From Paulinella micropora (taxonomy: Eukaryota; Cercozoa; Imbricatea; Euglyphida), in assembly GCA_009731375.1 (NCBI GenBank), contig BJOX01000106.1:542977-606976 (forward strand): a stretch of DNA of 64,000 nucleotides, read 5' to 3'. The notes below the pieces were generated by a model. That model saw only the letters and a program-made list of their open reading frames with translations. It made no database searches and was not told the DNA's origin. Position 1 is the first letter of the stretch, and each line of letters begins with the position of its first letter. The position numbers and the translations under genes were made by a program. Positions 30,624 through 40,823 of this stretch are shown one piece after another.

Positions 30624-31553
30624 CTATGAATAACTAAATGAAGTCAACATATCACCATGACCGAGCACATTTGAAACCCATGTATTAAAATTCTCTATTT
30701 TCGGATTGGCAAAATTACTATATGACAAACTAGCATATAGTTTTCGCAACATACTACTTTTCTGTGTGTATTCCGAAAGCCAAGGAAAGATTTTAATAAT
30801 TCTTTTATTTAGTTCATTATTCTTTTGTTTATCAAGCACACCCTCTTTGTTGATGATAACTGCTTTTTTCTTTTTGAAGTGGTTCCTTATTGAATTTACT
30901 TGTTCAATTACGAATTCAGGAGTAAAAAGGACAACAGGCCTCTCAGTCCAATTCTTTTCTTGTCATTCTCTCTTTTTTGCTAAATTATTTACCCTCAACA
31001 AGCTTGGTTTATCTGGTATCAACTCATATGTGTTTTTATCAAATATTTGCACTGGCCTCGCTCCAATTGCTATCATCAAAGCAAGTAGTTTAAGATAAGG
31101 GTCATAACTTAATATCATATCGTTCATTTTAGCAATTACATCACGAACATCAATCTGTATTTTTTGTTCATTTTTTGCTTTGACATCTTTCTTATATCCT
31201 TCTACAATATCAATCCGCTCGTCTTCATTCAGATTAAAATACTTATCCAGTTTGCTCATTTCATATACCTTTTCACTTTGATAAGGTTCTATTGTTTTTT
31301 TTCTTACTTCAGAAAGTCTTTGCTTTCTACTATTCAAATTAGGATACACGATAACATATTTGGGATATATGGCTTTTAGTGCCTCAAGTGCCTCTTCATC
31401 ATTTGTTGGTGTGCTAAATAGCGATATAATTGCATTATGAAAGGCGATACTTGGTTTCAACTCACTATCGTAGAAGTTAGACACAACATCATCAATTTTA
31501 TTTTCTGTAGTAGCAACTCTTATAACAAATTTTCTATCGTCTTCGCTCCACAT
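30624..31553 (-). CDS. Tyrosine recombinase, telomere-resolvase-like, one in-frame TGA
   Basis: 310 codons from 31553 to 30624, interrupted by TGA at 30963-30965 without frame change. Catalytic landmarks in order: Arg in LALMIAIGARPVQIF, Lys in NNLAKKRE, Arg in SSMLRKLYASLSY, His in VLGHGD, and terminal Tyr in MLTSFSYS. The first His of the usual HxxR box is Ser here. In telomere resolvases that position is also not His (Lys in TelK, Tyr in ResT, from memory). The LGHGD-then-Tyr spacing is typical of all tyrosine recombinases. It sits beside the right subterminal module and a terminal palindrome. It could integrate the virus or resolve hairpin telomeres. Confidence 0.75.
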
Positions 31554-31571
31554 CCTCAGTGTATATTAGAC

Positions 31572-32345
31572 AAACTATCACTATGTTTTTGTGATATATA
31601 ATTTTGTCTGTTTCTGCGTTGATCATCAGCACTGGGCATGATTGTTTATATAATATTGACCCTTATGTTTAACACATATTTGCCCTTATGTATCAATATA
31701 TATAAGCAGGTGAGAGAGATAATATATTTCTTCTTCCTGCCCCGTGTCCAACGTGGCCAACGTGTCCGCCTCGGGACCTTACAACGTTGGACACTTTTAA
31801 ATATTAATTTAAAACGATTTTCTTTATTATTCTTCTTACTATTATCTATTTTTTAACATGTCCAACGTGTCCGGGGTTTATACCCGNNNNNNNNNNCCCC
31901 CCTCCCCTTTGGAAAATTTCCCCCGCGGGTCCAAAACGTCGGACACGTTGGACACCCCCATTAATAAAATGAATTTTATTCACTCTCTCACTGCTCTCTC
32001 TCAAAAAGTGTCCAACACCATAGGGGCCAAGTCGGACAATGTAGTCATTAAGAACTAGGCCAACGTTGGACACCCCGCTTAATAAAATGAATTTTATTCA
32101 ATCTCTCACTGCTCTGCTCTCTAACGTCGGACACGTAATCATTAAGACCTCGGCCAACGTTGGACACCCCCCTTAATAAAACGAATTTTATTCAATCTCT
32201 CACTGCTATTTATGTTAGACTGCCAAAGTTTACTTTTCAATCATTAATACATCGGACAATGTAGTCATTAAGACCTCGGCCAACGTCGGACACTGCAACC
32301 AAAGGAAAATTTATGACACCTGAGTATTTTAATTAAAAAAATAAT
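31572..32345. repeat. Subterminal iteron-like module, right copy (direct repeat of 10706-11385)
   Basis: Same orientation as the left copy; starts with AAACTATCACTATG immediately upstream of the recombinase 5' end. It carries about a dozen GTCCAACGT/ACGTTGGAC dyads and three AATAAAAYGAATTTTATT hairpins. It keeps a ~130-bp part (31897-32010) that is lost at the left gap. It has its own 10-N gap at 31887-31896. It may include the recombinase promoter on its left flank. Confidence 0.85.
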
Positions 32346-32353
32346 AGATTTGT

Positions 32354-32961
32354 CGCGGAGTTGAGAATGCAAAGATACAATAAGGAATATTATGCGCGGA
32401 ATAAAGAAAAAATAACACAAGAAAGAAGCAATACAGACTGGAAAACAAAGACAAGATAAAAGAATACAATGAAGCGTATCACGAGAAAAAGAATGTAATT
32501 AAAAGGAATACAATTGAAAAACCACTTACTGAACGACAGAAAAAGGAATATATGAAGAAATACGATCAGCAACGAAGCATGCTTAAAATCCAATATGAGA
32601 AAAAATATGGTGAGAAACCAGACAAGAACATAACTTAAACCAATGGACTGCTTATTTCAACGAAAATAGAAAGCCTATTAAAATTCAGACCTGACCGAGA
32701 CAATTTCCCATAAAAAATGGAAACTAGAGACGAGAAAGGTGAGGTCAAAAAGCACACCGCCAAAATTCTGACCGCGGGGTTTTGGACAACTTTCTGTTTT
32801 TTGTATAAAGTAGTCCAGACTTCTTTTTTGCTTTTTGTATAAAGTTGGTCAGACTGCTTTTTACTCTTGTGTTGGGGTGCCCCCTCCCCACAATCGGCGT
32901 CATCGGCTACGCCGATTGTTGCCCCCCTCCCCCATTTCTTTCATCTTTTATGTGTGTGATC
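32354..32961. repeat. Right inner arm of the terminal inverted repeat
   Basis: Reverse complement of 10105-10705. Contains the second copy of the broken basic ORF and the C-rich CACCGCCAAAATTCTGACCG...CCCCTCCC segment near the palindrome. Confidence 0.92.
32367..32638 (+). pseudogene. Frameshifted small basic protein gene in the right TIR
   Basis: Same frame break as the left copy. Relative to the left copy, four extra bases near 32633 create a TAA (32636-32638) and cut off the NQWTAYFNENRKPIKIQT tail that the left copy retains. This is one of the few differences between the two TIRs. Confidence 0.65.
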
Positions 32962-33384
32962 ATTTATGTATATGGACAGGTCCATTCATATATCATAATA
33001 CAAGCACTAAAAACACATAAAACACACACAGGAAGACAGAAAACAAACCTTTGTTTTACAAAAACACACATTTCTTTAACAACTAATTCAACAAACAAAA
33101 CACACTAAGAGATTTAGACGAAATAACAACAAAATCATATTTAAACGAAGTTTAATATATATTTTTATGAAATAAAAATATGATTTTGTTGTTATTTCGT
33201 CTAAAATCTCTCTTAGTGTGCTTTGTTTGTTGAATTAGTTGTTAAAGAAATGTGTGTTTTTGTAAAACAAAGGTTTGTTTTCTGTCTTCCTGTGTGTGTT
33301 TTATGTGTTTTTAGTGCTTGTATTATGATATATGAATGGACCTGTCCATATACATANNNNNNNNNNTTGTCCATATACATAAAT
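32962..33384. repeat. Right terminal palindrome with two-hairpin tip
   Basis: Mirror of the left terminus. The mini-hairpins are 33141-33146 with 33150-33155 (loop GAA) and 33159-33168 with 33172-33181 (loop GAA). The outer arm is broken by 10 N at 33357-33366, flanked by two copies of TGTCCATATACATA, so about 20 bases are duplicated by the assembly. The order of the two side arms is the exact mirror of the left end, so both ends show the same isomer. Confidence 0.9.
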
Positions 33385-33385
33385 G

Positions 33386-33430
<45 letters not shown>

Positions 33431-33444
33431 ATATATATATATAC
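33385..33444. repeat. (AT)n tract at the right virus-host junction
   Basis: AT dinucleotide array beginning immediately after the palindrome, matching the AT tract outside the left end. Confidence 0.85.
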
Positions 33445-33599
33445 GTTGAAAGTGTTATAATCCCATTCAGTTGTATGTATAACGGTGGCGCTCACAAAAG
33501 CTGGAAGACACGAGGTGACTCCCCAAGGGGGTTTGGCTAACCACACTCCGGCTTAGGATGTGATCAACGCTGAACTTGTCCCACACTCAGGTATCATCT

Positions 33600-34935
33600 G
33601 ATGATGAGGTGTCCAACGCCCTCTTTAGGCCCGTAGGCAGGATTGCTGCAGCTGTAATAGATACGCTTTGAGTTCATTTTTCAATTCAGCTGTGTATGAG
33701 ATGTCTCTTAGATGTCCTGGCAGCTTATCCCATTGTGCTTGTGCGGCTCTTCTGTACTGGCCAGTCTTTGAGTCGTTGTACATGTGTTTCTTTGATGATC
33801 GCCTAGTGTTGTAGTTATGAACAGCTGTACTTGGTCGGATATTGTTGTATTGGAGGGGTAGGAACGCCTTGAAGGCTGGGTAAACAAGGTAGTGTGCATC
33901 CATGCATACGCTATATTTATACATGTTAAGTATGTTGAGTAGGCGTAGTTTGGCAAAAAGTGGTTTGGTAGGTGTTCTCCATGATTTGAGGCAGATCAGA
34001 CGGACTATACGTTTTTGGATGATAATGAGTGGATGTATAATGTTGTATTCATCATATCCCCATATAGAGATACCATACATAAGTAGGGGGTATACATGTG
34101 CATAGTAAAGTTGGAGGAGGATATGGGTGGGAAGTAGGCTGTTCACATAACGAAACATTTGACGGTTGAAGGCGGAACACAATAGATTGTATATATTCAC
34201 GGAAGGACAGGTTGCTTTGGATGATTGTACCTAATACTTTTACCTTTCGTTCTTGTTGGAGCCGCTTGCCGTCCATAGTCAAGTCGAGTTGCACCTTCTG
34301 TTCATGCTTGTGGAAGATAGTGTAGGTGGTTTTGGTGAGGTTGGGTACTAGGTTATGTCTGTGGAAGTAACGGACAAGGTTAGTTGTATCAGTTTGTGCT
34401 TGTTCTTGGAGTTGCTCTTTATTCTTAGCAGCAATGATGAGTGTGGTGTCATCTGCATATGCAAAGACTGTCCCGTGTGTTAGTGAGAGTATAATATCGT
34501 TGATGTATAGAATGAAGAGCGTTGTTGAGAGCGTGCTACCTTGCGGATCCCATGTGTGATCTTGCGTGGGTAGGAACGAGCATATTGGGTAAATACGCTT
34601 TGGTATCGTTTTGTGAGGTATATGATTAAAAAAGGTAGTGGTGTTATCGCTAAAATTTATATTATTTCGTAGTTTATGGATGAGTGTTTCATGATCGATG
34701 GTGTCATAAGCTTTCGATAGATCGATAAACAGAGCGAGCACATACCGTCCTGGGCCTTTGAGGTTTTGGATGTGATTTAAGATGGTTTGCATGGTGATTG
34801 TTGTGTTCGAGTGTGGTCGGAAAGCATATTGAGTTCGGGAGAGGATGTCGTACCTGGTAAGGTGGGCCATCGATTGCTTGTTGAGTATAGTATCAAGACC
34901 TTAGCGATAATCGGCAGTAGCGAGATAGGTCTGCC
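33600..34935 (-). pseudogene. Non-LTR (LINE) reverse transcriptase, C-terminal part
   Basis: Read on the minus strand it opens at [13 protein letters not shown] (near 34930), slips one frame, then gives [12 protein letters not shown]. It continues with ALFIDLSKAYDTIDHETL (palm motif A), QGSTLSTTLFILYINDI (motif B) and FAYADDTTLII (motif C). After another slip near 34150-34200 it ends with a connection region (LLMYGISIWGYDEY, then LPGHLRDI). The layout fits Jockey/CR1-type LINEs. It lacks everything before the NYRPISL box. Broken frames make it inactive. Confidence 0.82.
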
Positions 34936-35718
34936 TCTTGAGCTTGCCACTCTTTGAAAACTTGATGCCGCAGGTGGAGCACTGGAAGGGCTTTTCTCCC
35001 GTGTCCTGATGTGACCCTTGAGTTGGTTTTCTTGTGTGAATTTGCACTTGCACATAGAACACCCATATGGCTTTTCTCCCATGTGTGTCATCATATGTGT
35101 CTGTTGAGATTGCCACCCTTTGAGCACTTAAAGCCGCATGCGGAGCACTGAAAGGACTTTTCTCCCGTGTGGGTCCGCATGTGGACAATAAGGTGGATGA
35201 ATTGTGTGCCTTTGTAGTTGCACATGGAACACTCATACGGCTTTTCTCCCGTGTGGGTCCTCATGTGCGACTGGAGATTGCCACCCGATGAGCACTGAAG
35301 CCGCAGGTGGGACACTGAAAGGGCTTTTCTCCCGTGTGAGTCCGATTTATGTGGGCGTAAGCTGGTAGGATTCTTTACATTTGTAGCCGCACACGGAACA
35401 TTCATAGGGCATTTCTCCCGTGTGCGTCATCATGTGTCTCTTGAGATGGTGACGCAGTGTGCTCTTGTAGCCGCACGTCGAGTACTCAAATGGTTTTTCT
35501 TCATCTTCTTCCGTCTTTCTCTTCCTCTTGCTCTTCTCCATTCGACTGTCCGGATGAGGCTCTGCGGTGGTCTCTTCACGCGATTTTTGCCTGCCTGTCC
35601 CCAGCTTTTTCTCGAGCTCCGTGTTCTCATGCTGCAATCTTGTGAGGGATCCTAACACCAACCTGCCGATAGCCCAGCTTGTATGTAGATGACAGGTTTC
35701 GATATGAAACATGAACAA
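34905..35718 (-). pseudogene. C2H2 zinc-finger gene remnant
   Basis: A leader with a coiled-coil-like RLQHENTELEKKL segment is followed by repeated C2H2 fingers with TGEKP linkers: PFEYSTCGYKS...H, PYECSVCGYKC, PYECSMCNYKG...[11 protein letters not shown]...[12 protein letters not shown]...H and [10 protein letters not shown]. The fingers lie in at least three frames, with breaks near 35350, 35240 and 35100, and several lack a Cys or His. It joins the LINE fragment directly at 34930. Whether it is host-derived or part of the LINE is unclear; C2H2 arrays are normally nuclear DNA-binding proteins. Confidence 0.7.
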
Positions 35719-35839
35719 TGTTTGTTTGCCAACTTATGGCATACATTCCTTCTACTGCAAGCGAACCATCCACACAGACACACAGACACACACAACAATT
35801 ACTGATCTAAACATGCGCAACAAACATGATTATGGCAAT

Positions 35840-35894
<55 letters not shown>

Positions 35895-35944
35895 AGAAAA
35901 AAGATCCCACAGACACAGGGTCTGAAGACGTCGCTCACCCAGCT

Positions 35945-36346
35945 CCGTGTAGATGATAAGGTTATCACCGACCCCAAAGGTATTGCTAATGCACTCAACA
36001 GACACTACACGACGGTCGGCTCCAAGGTCAGTGCCCAAATCCCCCAAGAACATAAAGTCAGAGAAGAAGAAATAGACCTAACACAGAGACAACTACCTAC
36101 CTTTACACTCAAACGCATTTTGCAGGATGATGTAGTCGAGACACTGAAAGCAATAAACAGAAACAAAGCAGAAGATGTAAACAAAATAAAGCCAGCCATA
36201 ATGCAAGACCTTACAGAATACATTGCACCGATATTAACCAAGCTCTTTAATAAAGCTATAGAACATAACCAATACCCGGATGCACTAAAAATAACTAAAG
36301 TTATTGAAATATACAAAGCTAAAGATAGAACGCTGCCTGAGAACTG
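35945..36346 (+). pseudogene. Non-LTR reverse transcriptase, N-terminal part, opposite strand
   Basis: The frame gives DPKGIANALNRHYTTVGSKV, then LPTFTLKRILQDDVVETLKA, then NRNKAEDVNKIKPAIM, then ALKITKVIEIYKAKDRTLPEN and a stop. This is the LINE region just before the NYRPISL box and ends exactly where the minus-strand piece begins. The preceding (GCA)n/(GTA)n stretch (35838-35893) is a microsatellite, not part of the protein. Confidence 0.72.
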
Positions 36347-36412
36347 AGGACCCACAGGGTGAGACTGTAAAGACACAAAGTCGAGAAGCTGAAGAGCTAT
36401 TTGCGAAGAGAG

Positions 36413-36485
<73 letters not shown>

Positions 36486-36492
36486 AGGGAGG

Positions 36493-36530
<38 letters not shown>

Positions 36531-36565
36531 CCTCAGAGATACAGAGAGAGAGAGAGAGAGAGAGG
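36413..36565. repeat. (GA)n array
   Basis: Pure GA with short GGGA and CCTCAGAGATACAG interruptions. Confidence 0.95.
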
Positions 36566-36679
36566 AAAGTTTTCCCTTTGTTTGTTTGTCTCTCTGTCTG
36601 TCTCAAACATACACTCACACATATGCGCATGCGCACACATATGAATATAGTCATTTATGATGTTTGTTGAATCACTTGT

Positions 36680-36685
36680 ACTCTT

Positions 36686-36717
<32 letters not shown>

Positions 36718-36850
36718 GTCTTCTTCTTCTTCTTCTTCTTCTTCTTCTTCTTCTTCTTCTCCTTCTCCTTCTCTTTCTTCTTCTTCTTCTTCTTCTCCTC
36801 CTCCTCCTCCTTCTTCTTCTTCTTCTTCTTCTTCTTCTTCTTCTTCTTGA
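36680..36850. repeat. (CT)n then (TTC)n array
   Basis: CT dinucleotides to about 36715, then TTC/TCC triplets. Homopolymer-like frames here are not genes. Confidence 0.95.
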
Positions 36851-36859
36851 ACGACAGAA

Positions 36860-37127
36860 TGTACAGAGATACACTAACACCACAAAGAGAGAGAGGCAGG
36901 CCAGTAGTATTCAATATGACGACGTCAACGAAGAATCCGAACTAAAATGCCACTGCTGCAAGCAAGGTGGACATATGTGTTACGAATGTACTTCCAAATG
37001 TGTCAGAACAGATTGTAGAGAGGGAAAGAGAGGTGTCAGACATACAGGCAGTGAGTGTTCCTACACTAAAGCTATAGCAGCTAGAAAAGGAGAACCAAGT
37101 AAGCCTCAGTCTAGACAAACCCACTAA
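36860..37127 (+). CDS. Partial ORF with Cys/His knuckle
   Basis: Downstream of the TTC array the frame contains LKCHCCKQGGHMCYECTSKC and then C....C, a knuckle-like arrangement often seen in retroelement nucleic-acid-binding proteins. No start codon outside the microsatellite is visible, so this is the 3' part of something larger. A second, acidic piece (EEAEPSEEEEEADSSEQSEH, ends at TAG 37385-37387) follows in another frame and could belong to the same broken gene. Confidence 0.35.
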
Positions 37128-37418
37128 GCCCCCTCATAAATAACACCCTGCAGACAGACCTAATAACAGATTCAAGCCTAAGAAAGGTAGCCCAAACAAG
37201 AGAAAAGGGACCAAAGAAAGGCAAGTTTATCTGTGAAGGCGAGGAGCAGGAAGAGAGAGAACAATCATCAGAAGAAATAGAAGAGGCAGAGCCTAGTGAA
37301 GAAGAAGAAGAAGCAGACTCATCTGAACAATCTGAACATAGTCAGGAAAATGACGAAGAAGAAGAAGAGAGTCTCAACCTTGTATAGTGGATCAACATGA
37401 ATGTAGTACTAGAGGAAA

Positions 37419-37419
<1 letters not shown>

Positions 37420-37479
<60 letters not shown>

Positions 37480-37502
37480 GAGAGAGAGAGAGAAAGAGAA
37501 GA
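37420..37502. repeat. (GA)n array
   Basis: GA dinucleotides with short GAAAGAGAAG interruptions. The following 37503-38836 segment holds no gene I can support. A 32-bp tandem duplication (ATCCCTCTGAGTAGGAACCC) lies at about 38188-38245. Confidence 0.9.
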
Positions 37503-38836
37503 CTTTCCCCTGCCCCTCATGTTAGCCTGTTGAATAGGCCCCTTTTGGAATTTAGAGAGATAGACACAGCTATCTTTCATGTTCCCTATTTTTCTGGTGA
37601 CTTTTTGCTCAAGTATGCCTTGATTGAGGCACAGAGTAGATATGTCGGACGTGACATCAACTTAGTGTTGGCAGAATTGTTCGGAGTTGTTCCCCCAGGC
37701 ACTGACACCCTTTACCCGCATATGTAATTTTATGTTCCCCTACACAAAGTTAAGTGTGTGGCCGAATCGTTTTTACTAGTATTGTATATTCTTAAAGTTT
37801 GCATGTTCCTTATTAAACTACTTCAATTAGCTTGAAAAATGTTAAGTAGTTTTAATGAACGACGTCAACAAAGTTGTTTGTTCCGGGGTTTTGCGCTGCA
37901 TGTCCCTTCCAGTCAGGCAGTCAGTAGGCGTGTGATATGGTCGAAACCGTCAGTAGTTCGTCTCATGGAAAAAGTCCGCAAATATCCTCTAAAATTCTCC
38001 CTTTTGAGTTGGCACGGTTCTGTTATCTTTTGTCCGCTATACCCGCCCCATTTGTCGACCGGGCCACCGGAGGCTTTTGCGCCGCATGATGGCGTCATCT
38101 TAACCCCTTGAAAAAATCCCGTTTATCCCTTGAATTCCGACACCGTTTCAAGTTCCTCGTGTAGCCCCCCATCCCCCCTTATGTCATCTATCCCTCTGAG
38201 TAGGAACCCGCCTGACAAATATCCCTCTGAGTAGGAACCCGCCTGTTTGTCAGGCTGCTCATTCCGAAAACTTCATGCGTCCCTGCCTCCGAGTCCTGAC
38301 ACCTTTTGACCGACAGACTGTTACGATAGAAGGATATTTAATAACAGATAACTGTTCTAACTATATGAAGATGCTGAGGAATACCTAAAGTAGAAACTCC
38401 GTAATCTCCAGACCAAGGATAACCGACAGACCGAAACGGTAAGTACTGCAATTATATACCGGGTGGGCCGGCATAATGCCTTCTCCCCCCCGAGCGCGCT
38501 CACCTATATGCGCGCGAGGAGTCGAACTTACGCCCCCGCCGACCGATAGAATGCAAATACGAACCTGGGTGACGGTCGTCGCCGTACTCATATTAAGTAT
38601 GACTGAAGCAAAATTTCGAGTTGGGTCCGACATTCGATGATACTTCGATTCAAGTTCGGCACCACACACCGCCCGAAAAATCATGCATCCGCCATCCCGC
38701 TCGAACAGTCCGTTATCCCACACCGCTTGAATAAAATACTTACCCCTTTCCAATTTCCCCCTTATCCTGCCCCTACTCATTCATCGTCCCCCCGATCTAG
38801 TGTCTGTCTATCATAGCATTATACTATCCCGTGTGA

Positions 38837-39218
38837 TGTAGGCGCAGATAGGTAAATGTGAGATCTTTTCTTATACCCCTATACACAGTGATGTATAGAA
38901 GAGCTATATCTCTTTAAGATGTCGTTATATCAGTTTTTATTTATATACTTTTGAGCCGGTTGAAAACGATAATATTACGATTCATAACCGGTACTACTTT
39001 TTTAAGCTGTATAATATTATCGTTAGGGTGACACTGGGAAATGCTTCTCTTTTTCCAGGCTTTTTGTTGCTTGGCTCTGACAGTCTACTCTATTTTCCGC
39101 CATACTGGTTTCCTCTCTTCGTAGAGGAGGAAGATTAGGTTATTTTCAGAGTGCTGTGGAATTGGAAGGATAAATACCCCGGCTTACATTAAATAATATC
39201 TTTTGATTATAACCGACA
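38837..39218 (+). repeat. 5' LTR
   Basis: Begins TGTAGGCGCAGATAGG and ends ATAACCGACA (TG...CA). Shares the landmarks GTGATGTATAGAAGAGC, AACGATAATATTACGATTC and CTCTTCGTAGAGGAG with the 3' copy. It differs by scattered changes and small indels. A potential hairpin is CTCTTCGTAGAG. Confidence 0.85.
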
Positions 39219-39222
39219 AAAG

Positions 39223-39240
39223 TGGAGTCCCAGCCTAGAT
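39223..39240 (+). other. Primer-binding site candidate
   Basis: TGGAGTCCCAGCC starts four bases after the LTR end, and TGG is complementary to a tRNA CCA end. The tRNA species is not assigned. Confidence 0.6.
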
Positions 39241-39970
39241 TTTCATATCCTCCAAATTTCAATTCAGCAATTTGAAAAATAGCCACTCCCCCAAGCAAAG
39301 AAAGAATGAAAGGTGTGGAGGAGTGTAGGAAAGGAGTTGGAGAGGTGTTAGCAGCTTGCAGTACACAAAAACAACAGTGAAATCTTGCACAGAGGCCCAT
39401 AAAGCGGCACGACAAGACACTCGTTGTGTGTACGATTTTGACACCTCAAGCAGTGTGATTGGAGTGTGTAAGGTGCATAGAAAGTGTACTCAGTGGGACA
39501 GAAACATTAGGGGGCTCACTGGAGTGATTGTCGACACATTGTCGAGCCGGAGGAGTGCTTAACAAACACACACAAGGAGAAGGAAAACACCCTCCTATCA
39601 ATTCTGTCAACACTCCTACACGTATACCTACACATACTCCTCACGAGGAGAATAACCAACAATTACACGCTCTAACTCTTGTTTGTACTGCCACAAACAC
39701 GTAACACACACAAACGTTGTTGACACGTCAATACGTGCAACGAGGCAGAAGAAAAACAAACAAACGACACACATACAGAATCCTATTCCTTTGGCATAAA
39801 ACCTGTTTATACAAACAACAACCGTCCCACACCAAAGAAGGTAGCCATCTCTCAAAGGGTGGTAGGCCAGTCTATTAAGACATAGGCCGGGGGAATTGAG
39901 TGTAAATTGAAGACAGGGAGGCTAAAAAGGAGTGTGTTTTGGGAACGATTTTTATTTTTGTTCACAGACA

Positions 39971-40300
39971 ACGAAACACACACCCCACATCACACTCAAA
40001 CACTCCAAACGTGTTGTGTGGTGTTACCAAGGTCAGCAAGGACAAGAACTCGGATACTGAGCAGCTCCCAAGACATCAACGACAAGTGTGTGAAGAGTCA
40101 CCAGCACTCGGTACACACACAGGCATACACACTCTCGTAGACACACAGACGAGACACACACCTCACATCACACCCAAGCACTAACAACGTGTGTGTGGTG
40201 TCAAATAGGTCACCAAGAACAAAAACTCGGACACCGAGCAACTCACAAGGCATCAGCCGTTGTTGTGTGAAGAGTCAGCAGCACTCGGTACACACAAACA
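39971..40300. repeat. Tandem ~180-bp duplication in the element's leader
   Basis: Units at about 39971-40118 and 40154-40300 share CACATCACAC, AACTCGGA, GAAGAGTCA.CAGCACTCGG and GTACACACA with ~80% similarity. No coding frame. It lies in the ~1.6-kb leader between PBS and gag, which otherwise (39241-40823) shows no gene. Confidence 0.75.
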
Positions 40301-40823
40301 CATACACACACACGAGAACACTCACAAACACACCCCCCATAACTCAAAAAGGCAAAGCTTCGGTTGGTTTTTGAGTTGGGAAAGGTTCTTTCAAAAAAGG
40401 ACAATAACAGTGACCTATTGGGCTGAGCCCAGAAAGGATCATTGAAAACTTTTTTGAACGATTCTTGATTGTGTACGCATGAGGGTGGAGTAAGGTTGCT
40501 AACCGACTTGTTTGTGAAGCACAAGTGTGGTGTACTTTGTCAGGGTGCACACGTACACATCGTCTGGCTTGGCAGAAGGAACAGCAAGGCTTCCCCCGAC
40601 AGAGGGGGAGGGTGAGTCCACCAATTCCTTGACTGTTATTTGTTGATTGTTGTGTTGGGTGTGAGTTGGTTGTCGCGTTGTATAACATCGTGCTTGACAC
40701 AAGCATTGACGACACAGTGAACAGAACACACGACAACAAAAGACAAACACAACAGCACACTTACACAACACGAGAACATACGAGTCCATCTGCTCGTTTC
40801 AACCCTTCAGGGGCACACTGAAC

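Larger units (their letters stand above)
9708..33384. mobile_element. Integrated Polinton-like virus (PLV), about 23.7 kb, apparently full length
   Basis: Both ends carry the same ~400-bp palindrome followed by inverted arms (9708-10705 against 32354-33384). Between them is a viral gene set: AEP-SF3 primase-helicase, FtsK/A32 ATPase, double-jelly-roll MCP, penton-like protein, fibres, a PLA2-domain protein and a tyrosine recombinase. The region is AT-rich, without introns, with tight gene spacing and short AT-rich promoters, unlike the flanks. Gene content fits the PgVV-like group of PLVs (from memory). No PolB, retroviral-type integrase or adenain-type protease was seen, so it is not a canonical Polinton/Maverick. 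Assembly gaps: 11020-11029, 12949-12958, 24218-24227, 26567-26576, 31887-31896, 33357-33366. Confidence 0.93.

Noticed and set aside
19085-30965. Reassigned genetic code in the PLV or its host
   Set aside because: TAA, TAG and TGA all occur both in frame and as normal terminators of intact genes, so no single reassignment fits.
9708-33384. Canonical Polinton/Maverick or virophage
   Set aside because: No PolB, retroviral-type integrase or cysteine protease is present, and the capsid genes look PgVV-like rather than virophage-like; PLV is the better label.
9708-33384. Parvovirus integration, suggested by T-shaped ends and PLA2
   Set aside because: There is no HUH Rep or parvoviral capsid; the capsid is DJR-type and replication is AEP-SF3, so the similarity is limited to the ends and one domain.
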